A stretch of DNA of 64,000 bases from Cryobacterium suzukii (lineage in GTDB: Bacteria; Actinomycetota; Actinomycetes; Actinomycetales; Microbacteriaceae): positions 62,001-126,000 of the forward strand of contig NZ_SOHJ01000011.1 in the NCBI RefSeq assembly GCF_004403185.1, read 5' to 3'. This document shows positions 27,340-35,643 of the stretch, piece by piece. The position numbers and the translations under genes are program-made. A model generated the notes under the pieces. The model had not been told where the DNA came from and ran no database searches. It saw nothing but the letters and a program-made list of their open reading frames with translations. Each line of letters opens with the position of its first letter. Position 1 is the first letter of the stretch.

Positions 27340-27456
27340 GGGGAGCTCCGAGCGTCATTGCTAAAGTTGTCGTGAGCCTATGTCGACCCGACAGGGAGCA
27401 CAACCACTGTCAAAAAAAGTGAGCAGAGTGCCCTATTCAGGCTCGCCAGAGCGTGT

Positions 27457-27470
27457 TAATATTTTGCACT
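27457..27470 (+). promoter_or_regulatory. -10 element placing transcription start at the Lrp gene ATG
   Basis: TAATAT (27457-27462) ends 8 bp before the ATG, with no Shine-Dalgarno between them, which fits a leaderless mRNA. No clear -35 is visible. Confidence 0.5.
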
Positions 27471-27935
27471 ATGTACAGCCTTGACAAGACCGACACAAAG
27501 CTCCTCCAAGCACTCTCCGACGACCCGCGCAGTACTTTCGTTGCGCTCGCCGACACGCTGGGACTTTCTCGCAATACCGTGCAGGCGCGCATGAAGCGAT
27601 TGGAAGACTCTGGTGCCTTTCTCGGCTTCGATCGGCGCATCAATCCAGCCACCCTCGGCTACCCGCTGACCGCGTTCATCGAGGTGCACGTGCAGCAGAA
27701 GCGGCTCGCCCAGATCGTGATCGACCTGGCCCTGATCCCGGAAATCGTGCAGGCGCACGGCATGAGCGGTCAGGCCGACTTACTCGTGCGGGTGGTCTGC
27801 ACGGATGCCGCCGATCTGTTTCGCATTGACGGTACGATTCTCGCCTGCGACGGCGTGGAGCGCACTGAGACATCGCTCGCGATGGGCGAAGTCATCCCCT
27901 ATCGCCTCACACCGCTGCTCGACCGCCGCGGGTAA
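27471..27935 (+). CDS. Lrp/AsnC-family regulator of the bkd operon
   Basis: 154 residues from ATG 27471. Winged HTH: DKTDTKLLQALSDDPRSTFVALADTLGLSRNTVQARMKRLEDSGAF; then a RAM effector domain (TAFIEVHVQQKRLAQIVIDLALIPEIVQAHGMSGQADLLVRVVC). It is divergent from bkdA, an arrangement seen for BkdR-type regulators that sense branched-chain amino or oxo acids. The bkd link is inferred. Confidence 0.9.
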   Translation: MYSLDKTDTKLLQALSDDPRSTFVALADTLGLSRNTVQARMKRLEDSGAFLGFDRRINPATLGYPLTAFIEVHVQQKRLAQIVIDLALIPEIVQAHGMSGQADLLVRVVCTDAADLFRIDGTILACDGVERTETSLAMGEVIPYRLTPLLDRRG

Positions 27936-27960
27936 GCGGTCCCCGCCCGCCACGATCTAT

Positions 27961-27989
27961 TTGCTAAATTCTCCATATAGTTATATAAA
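27961..27989 (+). promoter_or_regulatory. Promoter of the hydrogenase-like operon with an inverted repeat over the -10
   Basis: TTGCTA (27961-27966), 17-bp spacer, TATAAA (27984-27989), inside an AT-rich island unlike its surroundings. ATATA-GT-TATAT (27975-27986) overlaps the -10 and is a candidate repressor site. Start expected near 27996, leaving a leader of about 137 nt before the first gene. Confidence 0.6.
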
Positions 27990-28132
27990 GAAGTAATGAA
28001 GTTAACTGCGCTGGTAGACTTGTGCTCAACCAGACGCACCGCAGAATCCGTCGCCTGCCCAACACCTTCGACTTTCGCGTTCCCCAGAGAAGGCACCAGT
28101 GTCGTGAACATGCATGCACACCGGGGACTTGT

Positions 28133-28618
28133 ATGAGTTTCCTGCGATTGGCCACCCTCATTCGGCACGGCTCCCGCATTGCCGAACCGGCGCCGCCTGC
28201 CCCGCCGCTGTTTGCAGGGGCTGAGGCGTTTGGTGGCAGCGTGCAGGTGCGGTTCATCAATGCCGGTGGCTGCAACGATTGCGCGCTCGAGGTGGCCGCC
28301 GCATTCGGTCCCGTCTACGACGTGGAACGCTATGGCGTGCGCCTGGTTCCCTCGCCGCGGCACGCCGACGTGCTGCTCATCGTCGGCAGCGTGACCCGCA
28401 ATATGGCCCAGCCGATGCTGCGCACCATCGAGGCCACTCCCACTCCCCGGTTCGTGATCGCGGTCGGTGATTGCGCCCTGCACGGCGGCGCCTTCCGCGA
28501 GGGCTACGGCATCATCGGGCCTGTTTCCGATTTTGTGCACGTGGATATCGAGGTGCCGGGCAGCCCGCCAGAGCCGACCGATATTGTGCGGGCCTTGCGC
28601 CGGATGACCGGCCGATGA
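28133..28618 (+). CDS. NuoB/HycG-like small subunit lacking the fourth cluster cysteine
   Basis: 161 residues from ATG 28133, with GGGGA upstream. Corresponds to M. tuberculosis Rv0082. In complex I and group 4 hydrogenases four Cys bind the N2-type [4Fe-4S] cluster. Here Cys47 and Cys50 (GGCNDC) and Cys113 (GDCALHGGAF) are kept, but the position of the last Cys is Ser144 (VPGSPPEP). Other family landmarks (GSVTRNM) remain. The cluster may be Ser-ligated, altered or absent. Overlaps the next gene by ATGA. Confidence 0.88.
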   Translation: MSFLRLATLIRHGSRIAEPAPPAPPLFAGAEAFGGSVQVRFINAGGCNDCALEVAAAFGPVYDVERYGVRLVPSPRHADVLLIVGSVTRNMAQPMLRTIEATPTPRFVIAVGDCALHGGAFREGYGIIGPVSDFVHVDIEVPGSPPEPTDIVRALRRMTGR

Positions 28619-30627
28619 CCGGCATTGAAGCAGGATTGCTCCTGCAACTCGGCCTCGGCGCACTGGCCGTGGTGACCGCCCTGACGGCAGCACCGTCTCT
28701 GCGGTCGCGGGCGGTCGGCATCCTCTGCACCCTGATTGCGGTGACCGGCTTTCTGACCGGTCTCGGGGCCATGCTCGGCGCCACCGGTGGACTGCGCATT
28801 TCCATGGCCCTGCCGATGGACCCGCTCGTACTGGCCCCCGACCGCCTCGGCGGCCTGTTCATGCTGATCGTCTCGGGTGTGGGCATTCTCGTGTCGCTCT
28901 ACTCGATGAGTTCCACCCGCGGACCCGACGCGAGCCGCACCGCCTGGGTCGCCATGCCGATGTTCCTCGTTGGCATGCAGCTGGTGCCGGCCGCGACGGA
29001 TTCGGTTTCATTTCTGCTGGCCTGGGAAGTCATGACCCTCGGCTCGACCATGCTGCTGCTGGCTGACCATGCCAGCCGCGCGACGGTCGCCTCGGCGGGA
29101 ATCTGGTACTCAGCGATGTCGCAGCTGAGCTTCTTCTTCATCCTCGCTGGCTTCGCCGTGCTCGCCGCCGCGTCGGGCGGTACGAGCTTCAGCAACCTGC
29201 AGGCGATCGAACCCGGGCCCGCGAACGTAGCGTTCGTGCTGCTTTTGCTCGGTTTCGGCGGCAAGGCCGAACTCGTGCCGCTGCACGTTTGGGTGCCCCG
29301 AGTGCTCCCCGAAGCTCCCAGCCACGTCTCGGCCGCGATGAGCGGCGCCATGGTCAAGATCGGCGTCTACGGCGGCCTGCTGGTGTGCGTTCGGCTGCTG
29401 CCAGACGGCCCCGCCTGGTGGGGCATCGCGATCATGGGGGTGGGCGGTGCATCCGCCCTCTACGGCATTCTGCAGGCTTCCGTGTCCAGCGATCTCAAGG
29501 TACTGCTGGCCTACTCGACGACCGAAAACATGGGCCTGGTCTTTCTCGGACTCGGCGCGAGCATGCTGCTGCGCGGTTACGACGCGCAAGCGGCAGCGGA
29601 TGCCGCGCTCGTGGCCGCCCTGCTCCTCGCCGTCAGCCACGCGGCGTTCAAATCGACGCTGTTCCTCGGCGCCGGGGCCATCATCCACGCCACCGGGGAA
29701 CGCAACCTCGACCGGCTCGGCGGGCTCGGCGCCCGCATGCCCGTCACGGCCGCGGCGTTCGGCATCGCCAGCCTCGGCGCCGCCGCGATCCCAATCACGA
29801 GCGGTTTCGTCGCCGAGTGGATGCTGCTGCAATCACTCATTCACGGCGGTCGCCTCGACGGGGCGGTCGTCTCGGTCGCGGCATCCGTTGCCATGCCCCT
29901 CGCTGTCGCTGTCGTCGCCCTCACCGCCGGCCTGGCCCTGCTCACCTTCGTCAAGGCCTACGGCATCGCATTTCTGGCCCGACCGCGCAGTATCGAAGCA
30001 GCGGATGCCCGTGAGGTGCCGCCGCTCATGCAACTCTCGCTCGCCCTCGGCGCCCTCTTCGTGCTCGCCCTCGGGCTACTCCCCGGACCGATTGCCGCGC
30101 TCGTCGCGCACACCGTCAGCTCAAACCCGGGCGCCGCCGTGCAGTCCGTCGGCCTCGGCGGCGTCTCGCTGCCGGGTATCGGAGCGGTGCTCGACCCGAT
30201 CATGCTCGTTGTGCTGTCGGCGCTGGTCGCCATCCCGGTGATCGTCTCGATCATCGTGTCGGCCCGTCGGTATCCACATCGCACGGTCGACCTGCCCTGG
30301 GGCGGCGGCGGCTCCCGGGCGAGGCCGCGTATGCAGTACACCGCGACCTCCTACGCCGAGCCACTCGTGCGAGTCTTCGACGACGTGCTCAAACCGTCGC
30401 GCGACGTGCAGGTCACCCACGTGGCCGAGTCCCGATATCTGGTGGAACGGGTGCGAGTGGAACAGCGCGTCTCTGACGTCTTCGAAACCCGGCTGTATCG
30501 ACCGGTGCTCAACCTGGTCCAGCGCTACGGAATCGTCGTGCGCCACGTCGCCAACGGCAGCATCCACCGCTACCTGTCCTATTCTTTCGTTGCTCTTCTC
30601 ATCGTGCTGATTGTGGTCTCGCTATGA
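28615..30627 (+). CDS. HyfB/NuoL-like proton-translocating membrane subunit
   Basis: 670 residues, ATG 28615. Mrp-antiporter-type subunit with about 15 membrane segments. The proton channel family core is seen at LLLLGFGGKAELVPLHVWVPRVLPEAPSHVSAAMSGAMVKIGVYG (ion-channel Lys and His) and in LLAVSHAAFKSTLFLGAGAII. A soluble tail of about 80 residues ends in a final helix. Equivalent to Rv0083. Overlaps both neighbours by ATGA. Confidence 0.92.
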   Translation: MTGIEAGLLLQLGLGALAVVTALTAAPSLRSRAVGILCTLIAVTGFLTGLGAMLGATGGLRISMALPMDPLVLAPDRLGGLFMLIVSGVGILVSLYSMSSTRGPDASRTAWVAMPMFLVGMQLVPAATDSVSFLLAWEVMTLGSTMLLLADHASRATVASAGIWYSAMSQLSFFFILAGFAVLAAASGGTSFSNLQAIEPGPANVAFVLLLLGFGGKAELVPLHVWVPRVLPEAPSHVSAAMSGAMVKIGVYGGLLVCVRLLPDGPAWWGIAIMGVGGASALYGILQASVSSDLKVLLAYSTTENMGLVFLGLGASMLLRGYDAQAAADAALVAALLLAVSHAAFKSTLFLGAGAIIHATGERNLDRLGGLGARMPVTAAAFGIASLGAAAIPITSGFVAEWMLLQSLIHGGRLDGAVVSVAASVAMPLAVAVVALTAGLALLTFVKAYGIAFLARPRSIEAADAREVPPLMQLSLALGALFVLALGLLPGPIAALVAHTVSSNPGAAVQSVGLGGVSLPGIGAVLDPIMLVVLSALVAIPVIVSIIVSARRYPHRTVDLPWGGGGSRARPRMQYTATSYAEPLVRVFDDVLKPSRDVQVTHVAESRYLVERVRVEQRVSDVFETRLYRPVLNLVQRYGIVVRHVANGSIHRYLSYSFVALLIVLIVVSL

Positions 30628-31565
30628 ACGCCATCATCATCGCCGTAGTGCAGGTCGTGCTGTTCGTCTTCCTCGCCCCGGTATTGATCGGGGTAATCCG
30701 ACAGGTGCGGGCCACGATCGAAGGCCGAGCCGGAGTCGGAATCTGGCAGCCATGGCGCGACGTGCGCAAGTTGCTGGCAAAAAACCCGGTGCGAGCCACC
30801 GACAGCAGCTGGATGCTGAGGGCAGGCCCGGTCGCCCTGGTCGTGTCCAGCCTGCTGCTGTGCGTGCTGCTCCCGTTGGTGGGCACCATTCCCTTGGCTC
30901 TAGTTCCCAGCGACCTGTTCGTCATCGTCTCCGTCATGCTGATCGGCGTCGTGGCCCTCGCGCTCGTCGGCCTGGACGGCGGAACCGCCTTCGGCGGCAT
31001 GGGCTCCAGCCGGCACATGACCGTCGCGGCGCTTGTTGAACCAACCCTGCTGCTCTCGATTTACGCATTTTCGATCCCGGCCGGAACCAGCACCCTGTCG
31101 GTCATCGTTGAAACCCGGCTGCTCTCCCCCGAGCTAATCATCTCGCCGGTCAGTGTGCTGGCCCTCGTCGCCCTGTCGATCGCGATCATGGCCGAGACCG
31201 CCCGTCTTCCCATCGATAATCCAGGCACCCACCTTGAGGTGACCATGCTGCACGAAGCGATGATCCTCGAAGCGAGCGGGCGTGACCTGGCCTGGCTCGA
31301 AGTCGGCTCCTGGCTGAAGCTGGCGGTCCTGCTCGGCCTGGTCAGCAACCTGGCGGTGCCGTGGGGCGTAGTGACGGATTTCAGCGCCCTCGGCCTACTG
31401 ATCGGCGTCGTCAGCATCGTCGTGAAGGTACTCCTACTCGGCGTGTTGTTGAGTGTCGGCGAGATTTTTCTGGCCAAGGTGCGTCTGTTCCAAGTGCCGG
31501 AGCTGCTCGCCGGCTCGTTCGCCCTCGCCTTCCTCGCCGTCACCGCCTCCTACCTGGTCGCCTGA
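30624..31565 (+). CDS. hycD: HycD/NuoH-like membrane subunit
   Basis: 313 residues, about 8 membrane segments. NuoH-type anchor that connects the soluble arm to the pump modules. The cytoplasmic loop AETARLPIDNPGTHLEVTMLHEAMILEASGRDLAWLEVGSWLK, with its acidic residues that form the quinone-pocket entry in complex I, is intact. Equivalent to Rv0084. Nine bp before the next gene. Confidence 0.93.
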   Translation: MNAIIIAVVQVVLFVFLAPVLIGVIRQVRATIEGRAGVGIWQPWRDVRKLLAKNPVRATDSSWMLRAGPVALVVSSLLLCVLLPLVGTIPLALVPSDLFVIVSVMLIGVVALALVGLDGGTAFGGMGSSRHMTVAALVEPTLLLSIYAFSIPAGTSTLSVIVETRLLSPELIISPVSVLALVALSIAIMAETARLPIDNPGTHLEVTMLHEAMILEASGRDLAWLEVGSWLKLAVLLGLVSNLAVPWGVVTDFSALGLLIGVVSIVVKVLLLGVLLSVGEIFLAKVRLFQVPELLAGSFALAFLAVTASYLVA

Positions 31566-31574
31566 GGAGCATCC

Positions 31575-32234
31575 GTGTTTGAGAACATCTACCCCCAACT
31601 CATCGGTCTGTGCGCCGGCGCCCTTCTACTCACGAGCGCGCTCATGGTCTGGCGACACTCCCTGCTCGCATCGATTCGACTACTCGCGCTGCAAGGCATA
31701 GCCCTCGCCGCTCTCGTGGCGGTCATTGGGATCGCCGAGGGCGAGTCTGAACTGGTAATCGTGTCGCTGCTCATTCTCTCGGTCAAGGGCATCGGCCTTC
31801 CCTGGGTCCTCGCCCACCAATCCAAGGCATCCATCAAGCAAATTCAGGAATCGCCCCGGCTCAACCCGACCGCTGCGCTCCTGACGGTCACCGTGTTAAC
31901 CATCCTCAGCTATATCGTCGTCAGTCGTGTCTTCGGTCTCGGCGACAGCAGCACCGGTCATGCCGCCCCGATCGGCCTCGCCATGGTGCTCATCGGGTTT
32001 CTGCTGCTCATCAGCCGGCGCCGTGCCCGATCGCAGCTCATCGGTTTTCTGGTGCTCGACAACGGCATCGCCACCATTACGTTTCTTACCAGCGGAGGGG
32101 TGCCGATTCTGCTTGAATTCGCGTTCTCCCTCGATGTTTTGCTGGTGGTGCTTATTCTGCATGTATTCGCGGGCCGCATGCGCACCAAGTTCGGCGGCAC
32201 GGCCGTCGATCAGCTCAGGGAGTTGCACGATTGA
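31575..32234 (+). CDS. hycP: HyfE/HycP-like membrane subunit
   Basis: 219 residues, GTG start preceded by GAGGAG. About six membrane segments with a NuoK-like core (LGLAMVLIGFLLLISRRRARSQLIGFLVLDNGIATITFLTS). Equivalent to Rv0085. Its TGA stop overlaps the next ATG by one base (TGATG). Confidence 0.88.
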   Translation: MFENIYPQLIGLCAGALLLTSALMVWRHSLLASIRLLALQGIALAALVAVIGIAEGESELVIVSLLILSVKGIGLPWVLAHQSKASIKQIQESPRLNPTAALLTVTVLTILSYIVVSRVFGLGDSSTGHAAPIGLAMVLIGFLLLISRRRARSQLIGFLVLDNGIATITFLTSGGVPILLEFAFSLDVLLVVLILHVFAGRMRTKFGGTAVDQLRELHD

Positions 32235-33682
32235 TGTCGTTAATATTGTGGATTCCGTTAGTCGGCCCGCTCGCCCTCGCCGGGCTCAGCCTGCTACTGG
32301 GCACCTCGGCGCTCCGCCGTTTCGTCGGCGTCGCTGCGTCGAGCGCTGTCTTGATCTCCGGCCTGCTGCTGGTTAGTGCCGTGCTAAACGGTGCCGTGCC
32401 CGAAAGCGGTGGCGGCATGCTGCGCGCCGATGCCCTCTCGGCCTACATGATCAGCGTCGTTGGAGCGGTCGGCCTCATTTCAACCTGGGGCGGGCTCAGC
32501 AGCGCCGCATCGAGCCGCACAAAAGATGCCGCGAGCTACGAGGCCCTCATCGCCCTGTTCCTGGCTGCGATGTCCCTCGCCGTTCTCGCCGACAGCATCG
32601 GTCTGATGTGGGCCGCTGTCGAGGCCACCACCATCGCCACCGCTTTCCTCGTGGGTCACCACCGCACCGGTCGCTCCCTCGAGGCGGCGTGGAAGTACGT
32701 CATCCTCGGATCGGTCGGCGTGGCCATCGCGCTGCTGGGCATCGGCTTTATCTACGCCGCGTCCGTCAGCACCGACACCCCCACGCTGTCCTGGCTACTG
32801 CTCAGTCAGTCAGACCTCGGCCTCGACCCGGCGCTCATCACCGCCGGCGGCGCCCTCGCGGTGCTCGGTTTCGCGACCAAGGCCGGCCTAGCTCCAATGC
32901 ACAGCTGGCTGCCGGACGCCCACAGCCAGGCACCCGCGCCGGTCTCCGGCCTCATGTCGGGCGTGCTGCTCTCGGTCGCTCTTTACGCCATCCTGCGCAT
33001 CCAGTCGATCACCAACCTCGTGATCGGCCCGGAGTTTCTGCGCATCATGCTCAGCGTCGGCGGCCTGCTCTCCCTGCTCGTGGCCGCGTCGCTGCTCATT
33101 CGCCAACGCGACTACAAGCGGATGCTTGCCTATTCCAGCATCGAACACATGGGCCTCATGGCCATCGGGGTTGCAATCGGCCCGGCCGCGCTCCCCTCGG
33201 TGCTGTTGTACGTTCTGGGCCACGGCCTGATCAAGGCAACCCTGTTCGTGATCTCCGGGCGCATCCTCAAGGTCGAGGGCACCCCGGTGATCTCGGACGT
33301 GCGCGCCCTGCTGGTGCGACGGCCCGGCCTCGCCGTGCCGTGGCTCATCGCGATGGCAGCCATCGTCGGTTTTCCGCCGTTCAGCATCTTCTTCTCCGAG
33401 GTCGGCATTATCATGGCCGGCTGGTCGGTGGGCCTCGGCGGCGTCGTCGGAGCGGCCCTCGTGCTGCTGCTCGTGATCTTCGCCGCGTTTACCCGTTTGA
33501 CCGTTCAGATGACACTCGGCGCTCCCCCCGTTGGCCTTGCGTTCACTCCCGACTACTCGGCCCATGGCCCGCGCCTGCCGATCTTTTTGGCCCTGGCGAC
33601 GACGGCGACGGTCGCGTTCGTCGCCGAACCGGTCGGCACTCTTCTGCTGCAGGCCACAGCCGTTCTGGGAGGTACCAACTGA
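32234..33682 (+). CDS. hycQ: HyfF/HycQ-like proton-translocating membrane subunit
   Basis: 482 residues; ATG 32234 overlaps the previous stop. NuoN/M-type antiporter subunit with about 14 membrane segments. Channel residues are in LGFATKAGLAPMHSWLPDAHSQAPAPVSGLMSGVLLSVALYAI and RDYKRMLAYSSIEHMGLM. Equivalent to Rv0086. The next gene again starts at TGATG. Confidence 0.93.
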   Translation: MSLILWIPLVGPLALAGLSLLLGTSALRRFVGVAASSAVLISGLLLVSAVLNGAVPESGGGMLRADALSAYMISVVGAVGLISTWGGLSSAASSRTKDAASYEALIALFLAAMSLAVLADSIGLMWAAVEATTIATAFLVGHHRTGRSLEAAWKYVILGSVGVAIALLGIGFIYAASVSTDTPTLSWLLLSQSDLGLDPALITAGGALAVLGFATKAGLAPMHSWLPDAHSQAPAPVSGLMSGVLLSVALYAILRIQSITNLVIGPEFLRIMLSVGGLLSLLVAASLLIRQRDYKRMLAYSSIEHMGLMAIGVAIGPAALPSVLLYVLGHGLIKATLFVISGRILKVEGTPVISDVRALLVRRPGLAVPWLIAMAAIVGFPPFSIFFSEVGIIMAGWSVGLGGVVGAALVLLLVIFAAFTRLTVQMTLGAPPVGLAFTPDYSAHGPRLPIFLALATTATVAFVAEPVGTLLLQATAVLGGTN

Positions 33683-35211
33683 TGCGTGATGAACGAACGC
33701 CGCAAGACCTGGCCGCCGATAACCTGGCTGCTGATGGAACCGAACTGCGAGCCCTGGACCGCTCCCAACTACCGAGCGCCGCCGGCGCACTGCTGGATGC
33801 CGGTAGCCGCCTGGCCCTGGTCGCCTGCCACGAGGACGACGACGACTTTCGCATCGTTTACTCCTTCGTCGGAGCCACCCCGTCACTGCGCGCAGACCTC
33901 TCGGTCAGAGTGCCGCGGAACGACGCCTGGATTCCCAGCCTCGCCGAAATATCCCTGTCAGCAGGCAACTTCGAGCGCGAAATTCGGGACCTGTACGGTG
34001 TCGTTCCCCGCAATCACCCGCAGCCCCATCGTCTCGTGCGCCACGGTCACTGGCCACGCGGCTGGTACCCGATGCTGCGCGCTAGCGCCGTCGTGCCCGA
34101 GTTCGAGCCTGACGTTGAGTCATTTCCGTTCGTGCCGGTGGAAGGCCCCGGTGTCTACGAGATCGCGGTCGGCCCGATCCACGCCGGCATCATCGAGCCC
34201 GGTCACTTTCGGTTCTCGGTGGTCGGTGAGACCATCGTGCGAATGGAAGCCCGCCAGTGGTACCTGCACCGCGGTGTCGAGAAGGTCTTCGAGGGCAAGA
34301 CCGCTGCCGAGGGCGTGCTTTTGGCCGAACAGATCAGCGGTGACACCGCCGTCGGCCACTCCCTCGCCTTTGTCATGGCGGTCGAGCAGGCAGGCGGAAT
34401 TGAGGTCTCCGAACCAGACCGGCTACTGCGTGCCCTGCTGCTCGAGCTCGAACGCCTCTACAACCACGTGACCGATCTCGGCTCGCTCGCCAATGACGTC
34501 GGCTTCGGCATCATCGACGCGCACGCGCAGGGCCTGCGTGAGCGGCTGATGCGCATCAACAAGTCGGTCACCGGGCATCGTCTGCTGCGCGGTGCCCTCA
34601 GCGTCGGCGGCACGCGCGTGACCACGCTCCCCGACGCAGCCGAGCTCACCAGCGTGAGCGCAGCCATGGCCGAACTGGTCGGCATCACGCTGGGCCACGC
34701 CATCGTGCGCGGTCGCTTCACCGGAACAGCCCGGTTGCCCAAAGCCCAGGCGACCACGATTGGAACACTCGGCTACGTCGCCCGCGCATCCGGTATTGCT
34801 TCCGATGCGCGCTCCGAGCATCCGTTCGTCAACCTCGGTGAGGGTTTTCATGTTGTCACCGAAGAGGGCGGCGACGTTCTCGCCCGGTATACCGTGCGCG
34901 CACGCGAACTCGAGGTGTCGACCGCCGTCGTGCTCGACCTGCTGCTACGTCTGCGGGGTCATACCGGGACGGCGTTCAGCGTGAACCCAGCCTCGACCGG
35001 CACCGGCCTGGCCCTCGTGGAGGCCTGGCGGGGTACGACGACACACCGCGTCGAACTCGCCGCCGACGGCAGACTCAGCCGGGTTAAAATCGTCGACCCG
35101 TCGTTTCTGAACTGGCCCGCCGTGCCGCACGCCCTGTCGGAGACGATCGTTCCCGACTTTCCGCTCGCAAACAAGAGTTTCAACCTCTCCTACGCCGGAA
35201 ACGATCTGTAG
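33682..35211 (+). CDS. hycE: HycE-like (NuoC-NuoD fused) large subunit without Ni-Fe ligands
   Basis: 509 residues. N-terminal NuoC-like domain (to about 130, NFEREIRDLYGV), then a NuoD/hydrogenase large-subunit domain with GPIHAGIIEPGHFRF (163-177) and WYLHRGVEKVFEGK (193-206). The two CxxC motifs that hold Ni-Fe are gone: residues 218-226 read ISGDTAVGH (Cys positions S219, T222) and 472-478 read DPSFLNW (S474, N477). So it cannot bind a standard Ni-Fe centre. Equivalent to Rv0087. Ends 15 bp before the convergent ArsR gene. Confidence 0.92.
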   Translation: MRDERTPQDLAADNLAADGTELRALDRSQLPSAAGALLDAGSRLALVACHEDDDDFRIVYSFVGATPSLRADLSVRVPRNDAWIPSLAEISLSAGNFEREIRDLYGVVPRNHPQPHRLVRHGHWPRGWYPMLRASAVVPEFEPDVESFPFVPVEGPGVYEIAVGPIHAGIIEPGHFRFSVVGETIVRMEARQWYLHRGVEKVFEGKTAAEGVLLAEQISGDTAVGHSLAFVMAVEQAGGIEVSEPDRLLRALLLELERLYNHVTDLGSLANDVGFGIIDAHAQGLRERLMRINKSVTGHRLLRGALSVGGTRVTTLPDAAELTSVSAAMAELVGITLGHAIVRGRFTGTARLPKAQATTIGTLGYVARASGIASDARSEHPFVNLGEGFHVVTEEGGDVLARYTVRARELEVSTAVVLDLLLRLRGHTGTAFSVNPASTGTGLALVEAWRGTTTHRVELAADGRLSRVKIVDPSFLNWPAVPHALSETIVPDFPLANKSFNLSYAGNDL

Positions 35212-35226
35212 ACAGGCTGACAGCGC

Positions 35227-35583
35227 CTAGCCAGCTGTCGTCGAGGACTCTTCCGTTTCGAGGTGGCGGAGCAGAGCGTGCGAGTCGGTCAGGTTGGCCA
35301 GCACCATGCGCTTGGCTGCGGCCAGCAGCTCAATCGAGCTCGCATCTCGCAGGGCATAGAAGATGGAGTTGCCCTCCCGGCGCGTCACCACCACACCGGC
35401 GCGACGCAGAACGCCGAGCTGCTGGGACAGATTGGACAGCTCGCAACCGAGCGCCTCGGCTAAACTGCCGACCGAGCGTTCACCGGAAACGAGCTGTTCC
35501 AGAACCTGCACGCGCAACGGATGTCCGAGGGACTTGAACAAGTCAGACTTCAATTGGGCGACGGATAGACCAGAGGAGAGCAC
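35227..35583 (-). CDS. ArsR-family regulator (Rv0081-like)
   Basis: 118 residues, GTG start. Winged HTH: LFKSLGHPLRVQVLEQLVSGERSVGSLAEALGCELSNLSQQLGVLRRAGVVVTRREGNSIFYALRD. The metal box of classical ArsR (ELCVCDL) is replaced by ALGCELSNL, so a non-metal signal is likely. Rv0081 lies next to the same gene set in M. tuberculosis and responds to hypoxia; here the gene is convergent with it rather than leading it. Transcript appears leaderless. Confidence 0.88.
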   Translation of the reverse strand: MLSSGLSVAQLKSDLFKSLGHPLRVQVLEQLVSGERSVGSLAEALGCELSNLSQQLGVLRRAGVVVTRREGNSIFYALRDASSIELLAAAKRMVLANLTDSHALLRHLETEESSTTAG

Positions 35584-35589
35584 CGGTTT

Positions 35590-35618
35590 AGTATATCGCT
35601 ACCTTATGATTCTTTCAA
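35590..35618 (-). promoter_or_regulatory. Near-consensus promoter of the ArsR gene, leaderless
   Basis: On the minus strand: TTGAAA (35618-35613), 17-bp spacer, TATACT (35595-35590), then 6 bp to the GTG start. The start codon falls where transcription should begin and no Shine-Dalgarno is present. Confidence 0.7.
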
Positions 35619-35643
35619 CTAGATAGCGTGTGACGCGTCGCGC

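Noticed and set aside
27340-27456. TTGACA on the minus strand as bkdA promoter
   Set aside because: No acceptable -10 at 16-18 bp; left as a weak hint only.
28022-28132. Earlier start for the NuoB-like gene
   Set aside because: The extra 37 residues are basic and unlike the family; the ATG at 28133 has a better ribosome binding site.
35211-35239. Small hairpin GACAGC/GCTGTC between hycE and arsR
   Set aside because: Only a 6-bp stem with no T-run, too weak to call a terminator.
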